Source: Flavobacterium sp. (GTDB lineage Bacteria > Bacteroidota > Bacteroidia > Flavobacteriales > Flavobacteriaceae). Taken from it: a stretch of DNA of 64,000 bases. The stretch spans positions 62,001-126,000 of the forward strand of contig NZ_SEBS01000002.1 in NCBI RefSeq assembly GCF_004211145.1, in the 5' to 3' direction. Under the pieces are notes generated by a model. It was not told where the DNA came from and searched no databases. It worked only from the letters and a program-made list of their open reading frames with translations. This document shows positions 34,867-44,205 of this stretch, piece by piece; positions within the stretch are counted from its first letter, which is position 1, and every line of letters starts with the position of its first letter. The position numbers were made by a program, and so were the translations under genes.

Positions 34867-37818
34867 TTATTCTTTGATGACTTTGATGGTCTTCGAATTT
34901 TTGTCGGACGTCAATTTCACGAGATAAATTCCTTTCGAAAGTCCGTCGAATGAAATGGAATTCGCGCCCGATGCATGTCTCACGCGTTGTCCGATGACAT
35001 CAAAAACCTCAATCGTTTCAGCTTCGGTCGACAAATGCAACACGTTTTTCACGGGATTCGGCCAAACCGAGAACGTCTTGCCTGACTGTTGTGCGACGCC
35101 GAGATAGTTCGAACCATCGACCGTATTCGTACTTTGCGCGAGGTTCGTAAAAATGGCGCTTCCCGTTTGCGTTCCGTCAAGCGGTGCATACAATTCGAGA
35201 CTCGACTTGAGCATCAGGTTCGATTGCAAAGCCGTCATTTCATCGGCGTTCATTCCCGAGCGATATACGAACCAATTGCGGTACGAAACGTTCGCGGGCG
35301 CTGACGTCGGATTCACGGTCAAGGTCGTCGTGACAAGGCTTTCGGCCACGGTTCCGCTCAACGCCGCATCGACATACAAGAAACTTGCGCCGCGTGCACG
35401 ATAGTGTGTCAAGGCGATCTTGTGCCAGTTTCCGTCGTTAACTACGGCGGTCGACGTGATGTTTCCAGCCGCCGACGTATACGTCAAATGACCTTGCGCA
35501 TCAATCGAAACCGTAGCCGTTCCGCCGTCGGTGTTCAAAACCATCAAGCTTCCCGAGGCCGTCGTTTTCACGTCGAGCACGGTCGTGAACGAATGCACGG
35601 TGTTGTCGGGCGTGAATGCGAAACTTCCGGCGCCGCCCGCATTGTCGATCTCAAGCATCGTCGTCGTGCTTAGGATAGGCTGAGGTTTCTGGTCTTCGAG
35701 CGCATCGAACAACGACGGCACGATCGCATAGAAAAGTTCGGTATGTCCGGCCGTATTCGGATGCAGGTAATCGTCCTGGTAACCCGTGGCCCAATTTCCG
35801 GTTCCGTTGTCGGTCGCGCCCAAAAGGTTCGTCGTCGGCACGTTCCATTGCGCCATTTCGATGTTCATTTGTTTGATGAACGCGTAATCGGTCAGGTTGT
35901 AATCGCCGCGGCCGTAATTGTTCGACAACACGGGCGTCTTGCCCGCGTCCTGGCTTTTCTGGATCAACAACTGCATGTTCGCCTGATACGAATTATAGGC
36001 GACTTGGCCCGTTTCATGTACGCCTTCGTTGCCCAGGACGAGCCCGAAGATCACATACTTTCCACAATCGCCGAGCAAATCCTTTTCGAATCGGTTCAAC
36101 ACATTCGTCGTATTGTTTCCATTGACCGCGTGGTTCGACGTATGGAAAGGCGAACTTCCGGCCGTAGCGCGATCTGCGAGCAATTCGTTGTATTGGTAAG
36201 CGTAACCTTGCATGTTCGTCGCGCCTTGTCCGTTCAATCCTGACGAACCCATTAACGTGATCTGATAATCATCGACCGCGACACATTGGATGCCGTAGGT
36301 GTAATTGCTCAAATTCAGCGTGATGATGAAATTCCCGTACGTCAAATCGATGTCGCTCATTTGAATCGCGAATTCGTTCGCGACGCTTTCCATTACGAGC
36401 GAATTTTGGGAACCCGTGATTTTCTTGAACACATAACTCCATGAATTATTTCCGCGGAATACGAAACGCGGATTAGTGTCTGAAGTCACCGACGTCAAGT
36501 CAAGCGTTGCCTGCCAAACCCCGTTGCCTTGATAATTCAAAGGCAAACCCGTTCCTGACCAACCGTTCGGCGTCGAGCTTCCGATCGCATTCCACGTAAT
36601 CGGTGTGATCGTGTATGTATTCGTGTTGAGATTCACCGTAATGTAAACCGGACCCGATTGCGCCGGATCGATCGCAGGTCCGTTCAGGGCAAGGGAATTG
36701 GCCGAACTTCCCGCGCCGAAGATTTGTCCACCGTTTTGCGAGGTGTAAAAATTGAACGTGCCATCGGTCAGCGATGTGAAGATTTCAAACTCGTTGGTAA
36801 TCGCGTTGTTCAATCCCGTGACGCGTCGCATTGGTATCGCCGAGGCTACGTTGTCACCGTTCTCGGTAGCCGTTCCTGAAAAGTACAGGTTCGAGATTTG
36901 GTTCGAAATATTGATCGTTTTCGTGCCTGAAATTTCAGGATTCGACGAACTCGTCGCCGTAACCGTAACCGTTCCGTTGTTCACGGGCGTGAGCAAACCG
37001 CTGTTGCTGATCACTGCGATCGCCGTATTGTCGACGCTCCAACTAACTGATGTGAATGTCGCATTCGCCGGGCTCACGGTCGCCGTCATTTGAGACGATT
37101 GCGCACTCGTCGTGATATCGTTTCCGGCCACGGTCACTGCCGTAACGTCGACGGTTGTGAGGTTTCCGTATTCTTCGATGCGCATTACGTTCATGTATCC
37201 AAACGTTCCTTCGACGATGCTCACGTCGAGCGTCAAATCGCCTGCCGATGTCGGCGAAAGCAATGTCGTCGCGAGAATGTTCGTCAAGTTTCCCGTCGTG
37301 CCGTCGCTCGTCTGCAATTGCCCGCTGAATGAATTCAAGCCTGAAAACGCGAACGCCGTCTTGCGGACGGTATTCGTCGGACGAGATGCGAAAATGTAGA
37401 ATTTGTAAGCCTTCGCCGGATTCAAATTGTGGAAAACCACTTGACCCGAATTGTTGCCCGAACCCGCGGTTTCCAAATACCAGTAATCCATCGTCGCCGT
37501 AGCAATCGAGAGGTCGCCCAAAGCTGCGGTCGTCGTGGTCGTCGGCCCGTAATTGACCGACGTATTGACGATGAAATTGTTTGTGACTTCCATCGAAAAT
37601 CCACTCGGCGCGTTTGTCGAATTCATTAAAGCGGTTGTCGCACCAACGACGCCGCTTATTGGGTTATTCCAGTAGTTTCCGTTCGCGTCGGGATTTGGCG
37701 TGATTTGCCCTTGTGTTCCGGCATTCGACCCGAAATCGATGAGCATTTTTTGTTCAAGTGTTTGGGCTTGCGAAACCGTTAGGAAAAGCAGTCCGAAAAA
37801 GAGTAAAAGTTTCTTCAT
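34867..37818 (-). CDS. Secreted multidomain SGNH-hydrolase protein with Big2, SusE-like and LamG domains and T9SS tail
   Basis: Extracellular protein of 983 residues. A signal peptide (1-18) is followed by a beta-sandwich region (about 20-215), a bacterial Ig-like group 2 domain (about 220-305), and two SusE/SusF-like regions (about 310-515). Then comes an SGNH/GDSL-type esterase segment with ITLMGSSG near 525 and DYLHPNTAGH near 684 as the Asp-His pair, a LamG/concanavalin-like domain (about 710-890) and a T9SS sorting domain (VWPNPVKNVL, VFDVIGQRV, KGIYLVKL). Probably a polysaccharide esterase acting outside the cell; the exact linkage is unknown. It is the first gene of a carbohydrate-related cluster. 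Confidence 0.85.
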   Translation of the reverse strand: MKKLLLFFGLLFLTVSQAQTLEQKMLIDFGSNAGTQGQITPNPDANGNYWNNPISGVVGATTALMNSTNAPSGFSMEVTNNFIVNTSVNYGPTTTTTAALGDLSIATATMDYWYLETAGSGNNSGQVVFHNLNPAKAYKFYIFASRPTNTVRKTAFAFSGLNSFSGQLQTSDGTTGNLTNILATTLLSPTSAGDLTLDVSIVEGTFGYMNVMRIEEYGNLTTVDVTAVTVAGNDITTSAQSSQMTATVSPANATFTSVSWSVDNTAIAVISNSGLLTPVNNGTVTVTATSSSNPEISGTKTINISNQISNLYFSGTATENGDNVASAIPMRRVTGLNNAITNEFEIFTSLTDGTFNFYTSQNGGQIFGAGSSANSLALNGPAIDPAQSGPVYITVNLNTNTYTITPITWNAIGSSTPNGWSGTGLPLNYQGNGVWQATLDLTSVTSDTNPRFVFRGNNSWSYVFKKITGSQNSLVMESVANEFAIQMSDIDLTYGNFIITLNLSNYTYGIQCVAVDDYQITLMGSSGLNGQGATNMQGYAYQYNELLADRATAGSSPFHTSNHAVNGNNTTNVLNRFEKDLLGDCGKYVIFGLVLGNEGVHETGQVAYNSYQANMQLLIQKSQDAGKTPVLSNNYGRGDYNLTDYAFIKQMNIEMAQWNVPTTNLLGATDNGTGNWATGYQDDYLHPNTAGHTELFYAIVPSLFDALEDQKPQPILSTTTMLEIDNAGGAGSFAFTPDNTVHSFTTVLDVKTTASGSLMVLNTDGGTATVSIDAQGHLTYTSAAGNITSTAVVNDGNWHKIALTHYRARGASFLYVDAALSGTVAESLVTTTLTVNPTSAPANVSYRNWFVYRSGMNADEMTALQSNLMLKSSLELYAPLDGTQTGSAIFTNLAQSTNTVDGSNYLGVAQQSGKTFSVWPNPVKNVLHLSTEAETIEVFDVIGQRVRHASGANSISFDGLSKGIYLVKLTSDKNSKTIKVIKE

Positions 37819-38018
37819 AATAATAATTTAGTGCGACGAGCGTGAAATCTACATCGTTTGCGAAGAAACATCTTAAAAATACCTACAACGTTTTCAGGTA
37901 GTAAAAAAGTAGATTCGGAAATCGGATCTGAAGATCTAAATAATTTGAATACAGAAGTTTAAAAACTTGTCGGCCCGCAAAAAAAGTGGATTTCAAAAAC
38001 ATTGAAAAGGACTCGATT

Positions 38019-39662
38019 TTACGAAAACGACCCGATTTTCGAAACGCGCTGCTCGAAATCCTCTCTCGAAACCGCCTTGTTTTTCATCTTGACGCGATAG
38101 TTGTAAATCGTATTGACCGAATAACGCAAGAGTCGCGCGATCGTCGCACTGTCGGAAATGCCCAATCGGATAAGCGCGAAAATCCGGAGTTCCGTGTTCA
38201 ATAATTCGCCTTTCTTTGGAAAAACCTGTTCGCCCGACGAAAGCAACGCATTGAGTTCCGCCACGAAATCGGGATAAATGTGGAGGAACGCCGAATCGAA
38301 TGAATGGTAGAATGCCTCGAGTTCAGACTGGATGAAATCGTCGGAATTTGTCTTTTGGAACAACTCCGATGTCTGTTTGGCGAGCAACATCTTTTTGACC
38401 GTTTTTCGGTAATTGTCGAGCTTGTCGATATAGTCCGAACAAATGTTCAAAAAGTTCCCGATGTAATGTTCCTTGACCTGGTTGCTCTCGCGCAGCTCGC
38501 CGTGCAATTGGCTCATCTGCGTGTTCGCGCGCTGCAGGTTTTCATTGAGCACGCGCAGTTTTTCATTCGCGTGCTGCAGTTCGTTTCGCGCCTTCGAGAC
38601 CTTTCGTATCTCGCGATAGATCATCACGATCGCGACCAGCAAGATAAGTCCGAGCGCGCTGATGAGCCACAAATAATTGCGCAGTTCCAACCGTTGCTGT
38701 TCATTTTTCTGCTCGTATGTCTTGTTGATGATCGGCAGAATGTTCGAGATCGCGATCAGTCGCAGGCGTGAGTTGTAGAAATCGGCGTCGGCGAATGAAA
38801 AGTCGATGAACCGGTGCGCGCGTTCGATATCGTCTTCCTCAAACAAGATCATCGCGAGGTCGGCCATCGCGGCATTGTCTTTTACCGATCCGCGAATGTC
38901 TGAAATCGCCGATAAAATCAAATATCTCTTGCGGTTTTCGAGATCGTTCTGCTTCTGGTAAATCAACGATCGCCCGAAAGTTGCGCGCGAATAATCCCTT
39001 GTCCCGATTCTCGCCATGTTGAGCCTCAGGTCGTTTGATTTCAAACTCGTTTCGATGTCGCCATTTTCACGTGCGCGCCTTTCGTTTATGAACAGGTAAC
39101 GCTCGGACGTCTTGGGCAGAATCGACAAAAGCGTGTCGGCGTAACCGTTGAAAAGTTGGTTGTAGCGCGATTTGTTTTGTTCGACGGGCGAATAGAATCC
39201 GAGGCGCGCGTAGACTTCCATCATGAAATTGTAATACTCCAAAAGCGATGCGCGTTCGAGTTTTTTCGCGTTGACTGACCGAAGCATTTCGACGGCTTCG
39301 ACGTAATTCCCCGACGACGAAAGCAAGCCGCCCAGACGCGTTTTCGTCTCGTTGACTTTGAATTCGTTCTGGAGTTTTGTCGCGATTTCGAGATTCTCGT
39401 TGAGGTATTTCACGGCCGAATCGAATTGGTACGGAACGAATTCGGTGATGAGTTTATCGTTGATCTCGTAAACCTGTTCGCTCGAAATCCTTGGCGTCGA
39501 AAGCAGTTGTTTGAGAGACGCGATGCGTTTTTGCCTTGCGTCGTCGTAGGTTTTGCGCGACTTCATGGTTGTTTCGAGCACGAGGAGCAATGAATCGGTT
39601 TGGGTTTGGGAAACGGCCAACCCCGAAATGAAAAACGCAAAAACAACTACCCAAAATCGCAT
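38019..39662 (-). CDS. DUF6377-type membrane regulator with TPR-like sensor and C-terminal HTH
   Basis: A 547-residue one-component membrane regulator. A signal peptide leads into a helical TPR-like periplasmic region (about 25-320). A single membrane helix follows (LWLISALGLILLVAIVMIY, near 330-350), then a cytosolic coiled coil and the DUF6377 region. The C-terminus carries a LuxR-like HTH (TELRIFALIRLGISDSATIA). This design fits sensing of an envelope signal and direct DNA binding. It is about as long as, and clearly similar to, the gene at 42195; the two flank the GH3 glucosidase. A TACATTTG -7 box lies 4 nt before the ATG. Ligand unknown. Confidence 0.85.
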   Translation of the reverse strand: MRFWVVVFAFFISGLAVSQTQTDSLLLVLETTMKSRKTYDDARQKRIASLKQLLSTPRISSEQVYEINDKLITEFVPYQFDSAVKYLNENLEIATKLQNEFKVNETKTRLGGLLSSSGNYVEAVEMLRSVNAKKLERASLLEYYNFMMEVYARLGFYSPVEQNKSRYNQLFNGYADTLLSILPKTSERYLFINERRARENGDIETSLKSNDLRLNMARIGTRDYSRATFGRSLIYQKQNDLENRKRYLILSAISDIRGSVKDNAAMADLAMILFEEDDIERAHRFIDFSFADADFYNSRLRLIAISNILPIINKTYEQKNEQQRLELRNYLWLISALGLILLVAIVMIYREIRKVSKARNELQHANEKLRVLNENLQRANTQMSQLHGELRESNQVKEHYIGNFLNICSDYIDKLDNYRKTVKKMLLAKQTSELFQKTNSDDFIQSELEAFYHSFDSAFLHIYPDFVAELNALLSSGEQVFPKKGELLNTELRIFALIRLGISDSATIARLLRYSVNTIYNYRVKMKNKAVSREDFEQRVSKIGSFS

Positions 39663-39666
39663 GCCG

Positions 39667-39674
39667 CAAATGTA
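39667..39674 (-). promoter_or_regulatory. -7 promoter box TACATTTG of the first DUF6377 regulator
   Basis: Exact TAnnTTTG match on the minus strand, ending 4 nt before the ATG, implying a leaderless transcript. Confidence 0.5.
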
Positions 39675-39788
39675 TGATTTTCGAATGTACCGACATACAA
39701 AAAGACGCCGAAGCGCCTTGATGTCCTATCCGATGTTGTACTAACTTTTTAAATCAAATACGTTTTTTGATTGAGTTCGGACAGTGTA

Positions 39789-42005
39789 TTATTGAAGTGT
39801 GAATTTCACTTTCGACTTGATGTTTTCGCTCGACGCGCCAATGATCGCCTCGAAATCACCGGGTTCCGCGACCCATTCGTGTTTCTTGTCGTCGAAATAA
39901 CTCAACGCTGTCTTGTCGACCGTAATGCTCACGGTTTTTTCCTCGCCCGCTTTCAAATTGACTTTTTCGAAACCTTTGAGTTCCTTGATCGGACGCGGCA
40001 ACGATGATTTCAAATCTGAAATGTACAATTGCACGATTTCAGAACCGTCGCGTTTGCCGGTGTTTTTAACCGTTACCGAGAACGTAATTTTGTCTGAAGC
40101 CGCCATCGTCTTTTTGTCCGACGAAACTTTTCCGTATTGGAAAGTCGTGTAACTCAAACCATGTCCGAACGCGAACAACGGCTTGATTTTTTGTTTTTCA
40201 TGCCAACGATATCCGACGAAAAGCCCTTCGTGGTACGTGACTTCGTCTTTCGTTCCGGGGAATTCGCCTTTCGCGTGAGCCGCGTTGTCGGTCAATTTCA
40301 CAGGGAATGAGAACGTCAATTTCCCGGACGGATTCACGTCGCCCACCAAGACTTCGGCCAAGGCAGTTCCGGCTTCGGATCCCAGGAACCAACCTTGCAC
40401 GATCCCGGGAATTTCGTTTACCCACGGCATCGCCACGGCATTTCCTGAAATGTTCACGAACACGACATTCTTGTTGACCTTCGCTATTTCACGAACCAGA
40501 TTGTCTTGGTTGTACGGCAATTCGAGGCCTTTACGGTCGTTTCCTTCGGCGTCCTGGAAGTCGCTTTTGTTGAGTCCGCCGAAAATGAGTACGACGTCGG
40601 CACCTTGTGCTGCTGATTTCGCCTCGGCCAACAATTCGGCCGCGGAACGTTTCTCGCTCAAATCCTGACCCGTAACGACTCCGTTGTAATCACCGCTCGC
40701 GTCGCCCACGTAACCGCGGACATAGGTGATTTGCGCTTCGGTCCCGACGCGTTTCTTCAAGCCGTCGAGCGGAGAGATTTCGTATTTTGCTTTGAGCGAC
40801 GAGCTTCCGCCGCCGACGGTCATCATCTTCAACGCGTTTTCCCCGATCACGACGATTTTCTTGGTTTTCTTCAAGTCGATCGGAAGCACGTTGTTTTGAT
40901 TTTTGAGCAGGACGATGCCTTCTTCGGCGATCTTGCGGCCGGCCATCGTATGTTCTGGAGAATTGAACGAGCCCGTCGGACGGTTCGAATCCATCGTCGT
41001 CAGGAATGACAAACGCAGGATTCGGCGCACTTTTTCATCGAGTTCTTTGGTCGTGACTTCGCCTTTCTTAATCATTTCAAGGTACGGACGCGCGAGATAA
41101 TAACCGTCGTATGCGTTGCTTTTTCCCCAACTCAAGCCGTTCGTCCAGCTTCCGAATTCCATGTCGAGACCGTTGAAGATCGCCTGTTTGGTATCGTGGA
41201 CACCGCCCCAATCAGAGATCACGACGCCTTCGAATCCCCATTCCTTGCGCAAAATGTCGTTGAGCAAATATTCGTTGTGGCAGCAATGTTGGCCTTTGTA
41301 TTTGTTATATGCGCCCATGATCGCCCACGCGCCGCCTTCCTGGATCGCCGCTTTGAACGCAGGCAGATAGATTTCGTAAAGCGCTCTGTCGTCGACATTC
41401 ACGTTGACTTCGTTTCGGTACGTTTCCTGGTTATTCAAAGCGAAATGTTTGACGCAAGCCGCGACGCCATTGGATTGCACGCCTTTTACGTAAGGGACGA
41501 CCATCTGCCCTGAAAGGAACGGATCTTCGCCCATGTATTCGAAATTGCGTCCGTTGAGCGGCGTACGGTAAATGTTCACGCCGGGTCCGAGCAATACGTT
41601 CTTGTTCCTGAAACGCGCTTCTTCACCTATGGATTTTCCATACAACGACGCCAGGTCCCGGTTCCAGGTCGCGGCCAAAGCAGTCAACGCCGGAAACGCC
41701 GTGCACGAGTCGCTCGTCCAACCGGCTTGATCCCATTCGTCCCATTTCACCTCGGCGCGAATGCCGTGCGGCCCATCGGTCATCCAGTTTTCAGGAATTC
41801 CGAGACGCGGTACGCCAGGTGAGCTGAATTTGGATTGGGCGTGCAGCATGGCAATTTTTTCCTCGGTCGTCATGCGCGAAAGTGCGTCCTCGACTCGTTC
41901 CTTTACCGGTTTCGAATTGTCGAGATACACGGGTTTCTTCTGCTGTGCCTGAGTGCTGAAAACGCCCGAAATAAGCAGTGCTCCAATGGCAATAAAATGT
42001 TTCAT
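39789..42005 (-). CDS. bglX: Glycoside hydrolase family 3 beta-glucosidase
   Basis: Exported enzyme of 738 residues hydrolysing beta-glucosides or related oligosaccharides. Signal peptide 1-20 (ending STQAQ). The catalytic nucleophile Asp lies in VVISDWGGVHD near residue 265. The N-terminal barrel has the KHFALNNQE motif, the second alpha/beta domain begins near 380 with ENALKMMTVGGGSS, and a C-terminal fibronectin-like domain (about 650-738) completes the BglX layout. ATG 42005 is chosen for the signal peptide; an upstream 33-residue extension has none. Periplasmic placement is expected. Flanked by two paralogous regulators. Confidence 0.95.
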   Translation of the reverse strand: MKHFIAIGALLISGVFSTQAQQKKPVYLDNSKPVKERVEDALSRMTTEEKIAMLHAQSKFSSPGVPRLGIPENWMTDGPHGIRAEVKWDEWDQAGWTSDSCTAFPALTALAATWNRDLASLYGKSIGEEARFRNKNVLLGPGVNIYRTPLNGRNFEYMGEDPFLSGQMVVPYVKGVQSNGVAACVKHFALNNQETYRNEVNVNVDDRALYEIYLPAFKAAIQEGGAWAIMGAYNKYKGQHCCHNEYLLNDILRKEWGFEGVVISDWGGVHDTKQAIFNGLDMEFGSWTNGLSWGKSNAYDGYYLARPYLEMIKKGEVTTKELDEKVRRILRLSFLTTMDSNRPTGSFNSPEHTMAGRKIAEEGIVLLKNQNNVLPIDLKKTKKIVVIGENALKMMTVGGGSSSLKAKYEISPLDGLKKRVGTEAQITYVRGYVGDASGDYNGVVTGQDLSEKRSAAELLAEAKSAAQGADVVLIFGGLNKSDFQDAEGNDRKGLELPYNQDNLVREIAKVNKNVVFVNISGNAVAMPWVNEIPGIVQGWFLGSEAGTALAEVLVGDVNPSGKLTFSFPVKLTDNAAHAKGEFPGTKDEVTYHEGLFVGYRWHEKQKIKPLFAFGHGLSYTTFQYGKVSSDKKTMAASDKITFSVTVKNTGKRDGSEIVQLYISDLKSSLPRPIKELKGFEKVNLKAGEEKTVSITVDKTALSYFDDKKHEWVAEPGDFEAIIGASSENIKSKVKFTLQ

Positions 42006-42194
42006 ATGTAAATGATAAATAATCGCAGGCGGTTTTGCCTTTCGTTTGTTGATTCGGTGTAAAGCTATAACGATATAGTTGAAGTAAGTTGTCTGTAATA
42101 ACAAAAAGTAGTACTGTCTGAATATTAAATAACTGACTATTAATTATTTATGTCTTTTTTTCGACAACAGAAAGTAGTGCGTTTTTTCCCGATG

Positions 42195-43826
42195 TTAAGC
42201 TCTCGTTGTACTATTTCCGATTTTCATCACGAGCTCTTCGAACCCATCACGCGACCCGATCGCCTTGTTTCGGGCGCGCGTCCGGTAGTTGTAGATCGTA
42301 CTCAACGAATAACGAAGAAATGCGGCGATTTTGACGCTGTCGGTGATTCCTAATCGGATCAATGCGAAAACGCGGAGCTCGGTGTTTAACAATTCGCCGG
42401 GTTTCAACTGGACGTGTTCGTCATCTACGAGAAGCGTATTGAAATCATCAACGAACGTCGGATACAAATTCAGGAAAATCGTATCGAAGTTGTGGTACAA
42501 TTCCTCGAGTTCGCTTTCGACGAGCGTAGTAGATTTGAGCATCGTGAACAATTCGTCTAGCTGTTTCGAATGGGCCTTTTTGTTGAGTGTTTTGCGATAG
42601 CTTTCGAGTTTGTTGATGTAGCTCGAACACATGTCGAAAAAATGCGCGATGTATTCTTCCTTGACGTGGTTGGCTTCATGCAATCGGGAATTGGTTTCCT
42701 GGAGTTCGGCGTTGGTTTGTGAGATTCCGATGTTGAGTTCGGACAATTTTTCACTCGAAATTGATAATTTGCGTCGGATGCGCGACACTTTTTTCATCTG
42801 AAGATAAACATAAGCGACGGCGATAAATAACAAAAGCGACAACACGCTGATCGAGATTAAATACGTCTTTAACTGCCCGCTGCGTTTGGCTTCCTTTTCC
42901 TGATACGTTTTGTTGATCATCGTGTAGAACGACGTGATCTGTATCGTCCGGAACTTGGCGTTGCAGAAAATCGCGTCCTCGATCGCCGATTTCGTGAATC
43001 GGTTCGCCTTGTCCAGGTCGCCTTTCCTGTAGAAGATCGTGGCTAAGGTTTGCAACGACGCATTGTCCTTGGTAGCGCTTTTGATGTCGGCGATGGCCGA
43101 AAGTGCGTAGAAATCCAAACTCCTATCGGAATCACCGTTTAGCATCGCGATGTCGCCGAGCAGATACGAAACCATCGCGTAGGTCTGGGAATCCGAATCG
43201 GCTTCGGCCAATAACTCGGTCAGGTTTTTTTGGGCCGACGCGTATTGCTTCAGATAGATGTCGCGTTGGGCGCTGTTGATTCGGAACTTGAGTGTATTCG
43301 GTTCAAGCACCGACAAAAGCGAATCGCGGTATTTTTCGATCGGCACGAGATAGGAAATCTCATAACTGTGGGACGCGTAATGCTCGTAGAATTGGCTGTA
43401 GGCTTCAAAATAATCGGGTAGGAGTTCGGGCGTCAATTTCTTTCGGTCGAGACTTTGCAGCAATGCTTCCGATTCGAGATACATGCCCGATGACGAATAC
43501 AGGTTCGCCAGCTGTATCTGAGCCGCTTCCTGAAATTCCTTGTTGTTCTTTCGTTTGGCGATGGCCAGATTGCGCTTGATGTAGAAGATCGCCGAATCGA
43601 GTCTGAACTTTCGGTATTCGTCGTACATCGCCTTGTTGAAGTAATATTCCTCGAGATACCCGATGTTTTTGCGGATGTCGGCGATGCGCTGTTTTTTCTT
43701 GTTGTCGTAGATCGGCTTGTCGGCTATGGCTTTGTCGAGACTCGCGAAAATGGAGTCGTGGTCGTGAGAGGCGAGAGCGTTCCGTCCGAACAAAAGCAAA
43801 AAGAAAGAAAGCAGCCAAGGTTTCAT
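42195..43826 (-). CDS. DUF6377-type membrane regulator, second paralogue
   Basis: A 543-residue protein with the same architecture as the gene at 38019: signal peptide (1-19), a helical TPR-like region, one membrane helix near 330 (LISISVLSLLLFIAVAYVYL), a coiled coil, then NTELRVFALIRLGITDS leading into the HTH (YSLSTIYNYRTRARNKA). Conservation is strongest in the HTH and the VKEEYIAHFFDMCSSYINKLESYRK segment. Probably a regulator of the adjacent GH3 gene or of a linked polysaccharide locus outside the window; this is inferred from position. Confidence 0.85.
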   Translation of the reverse strand: MKPWLLSFFLLLFGRNALASHDHDSIFASLDKAIADKPIYDNKKKQRIADIRKNIGYLEEYYFNKAMYDEYRKFRLDSAIFYIKRNLAIAKRKNNKEFQEAAQIQLANLYSSSGMYLESEALLQSLDRKKLTPELLPDYFEAYSQFYEHYASHSYEISYLVPIEKYRDSLLSVLEPNTLKFRINSAQRDIYLKQYASAQKNLTELLAEADSDSQTYAMVSYLLGDIAMLNGDSDRSLDFYALSAIADIKSATKDNASLQTLATIFYRKGDLDKANRFTKSAIEDAIFCNAKFRTIQITSFYTMINKTYQEKEAKRSGQLKTYLISISVLSLLLFIAVAYVYLQMKKVSRIRRKLSISSEKLSELNIGISQTNAELQETNSRLHEANHVKEEYIAHFFDMCSSYINKLESYRKTLNKKAHSKQLDELFTMLKSTTLVESELEELYHNFDTIFLNLYPTFVDDFNTLLVDDEHVQLKPGELLNTELRVFALIRLGITDSVKIAAFLRYSLSTIYNYRTRARNKAIGSRDGFEELVMKIGNSTTRA

Positions 43827-43935
43827 TTCGGACGAATAAAAGATTACGACTTAAAAATTGAAAGATTAGTAGAGAGAATTAACGAAAGCGATCTCTTAAA
43901 TCATTGAATCTTTTAATTTTTCAATCTAAAAAATG

Positions 43936-44007
43936 TGACCCCGCCAAGAATCGAACTTGGATCTAAAGTTTAGGAAACTTCTATTCTATCCGTTGAACTA
44001 CGGGGCC
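43936..44007 (-). tRNA. tRNA-Arg (anticodon CCT)
   Basis: A 72-nt cloverleaf on the minus strand. Acceptor GGCCCCG pairs with CGGGGTC (one G-U), the anticodon stem GAAGT / ACTTT encloses TTCCTAA with anticodon CCT, and the T-loop contains GTTCGAATC. Discriminator base A; CCA not encoded. Reads AGG codons. Confidence 0.92.
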
Positions 44008-44013
44008 TAAAAT

Positions 44014-44044
44014 AAAAAAAGCCACTCTGTTCGAATGGCTTTTC
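44014..44044 (-). terminator. Terminator between the two tRNA genes
   Basis: On the minus strand the stem AAAAGCCATTC / AGTGGCTTTT (a few mismatches at the loop end) is followed by a T-run. It ends the tRNA-Asn transcript, so tRNA-Arg may have its own promoter. Confidence 0.65.
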
Positions 44045-44049
44045 ATTTG

Positions 44050-44123
44050 CTCCCCCTCTTGGGCTCGAACCAAGGACCCTCTGATTAACAGTCAGATGCT
44101 CTAACCAACTGAGCTAAGGAGGA
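44050..44123 (-). tRNA. tRNA-Asn (anticodon GTT)
   Basis: A 74-nt cloverleaf on the minus strand. Acceptor TCCTCCT pairs with AGGGGGA, the D-arm reads TAGCTCAGTTGGTTAGAGCA, the anticodon loop CTGTTAA gives GTT, and the T-loop contains GTTCGAGCC. Discriminator base G; CCA not encoded. Confidence 0.94.
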
Positions 44124-44205
44124 AGATTATTATCTTTTAAGCGGTTGCAAATATAAGCCGAAAATTGTTTCTTCCAAATAATTTTTGAGGAAATTTTCGC
44201 AAAAT

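Noticed and set aside
43936..44123. tRNA genes as an integration site of a mobile element
   Set aside because: No integrase, direct repeat of the tRNA end or composition shift is visible beside them.
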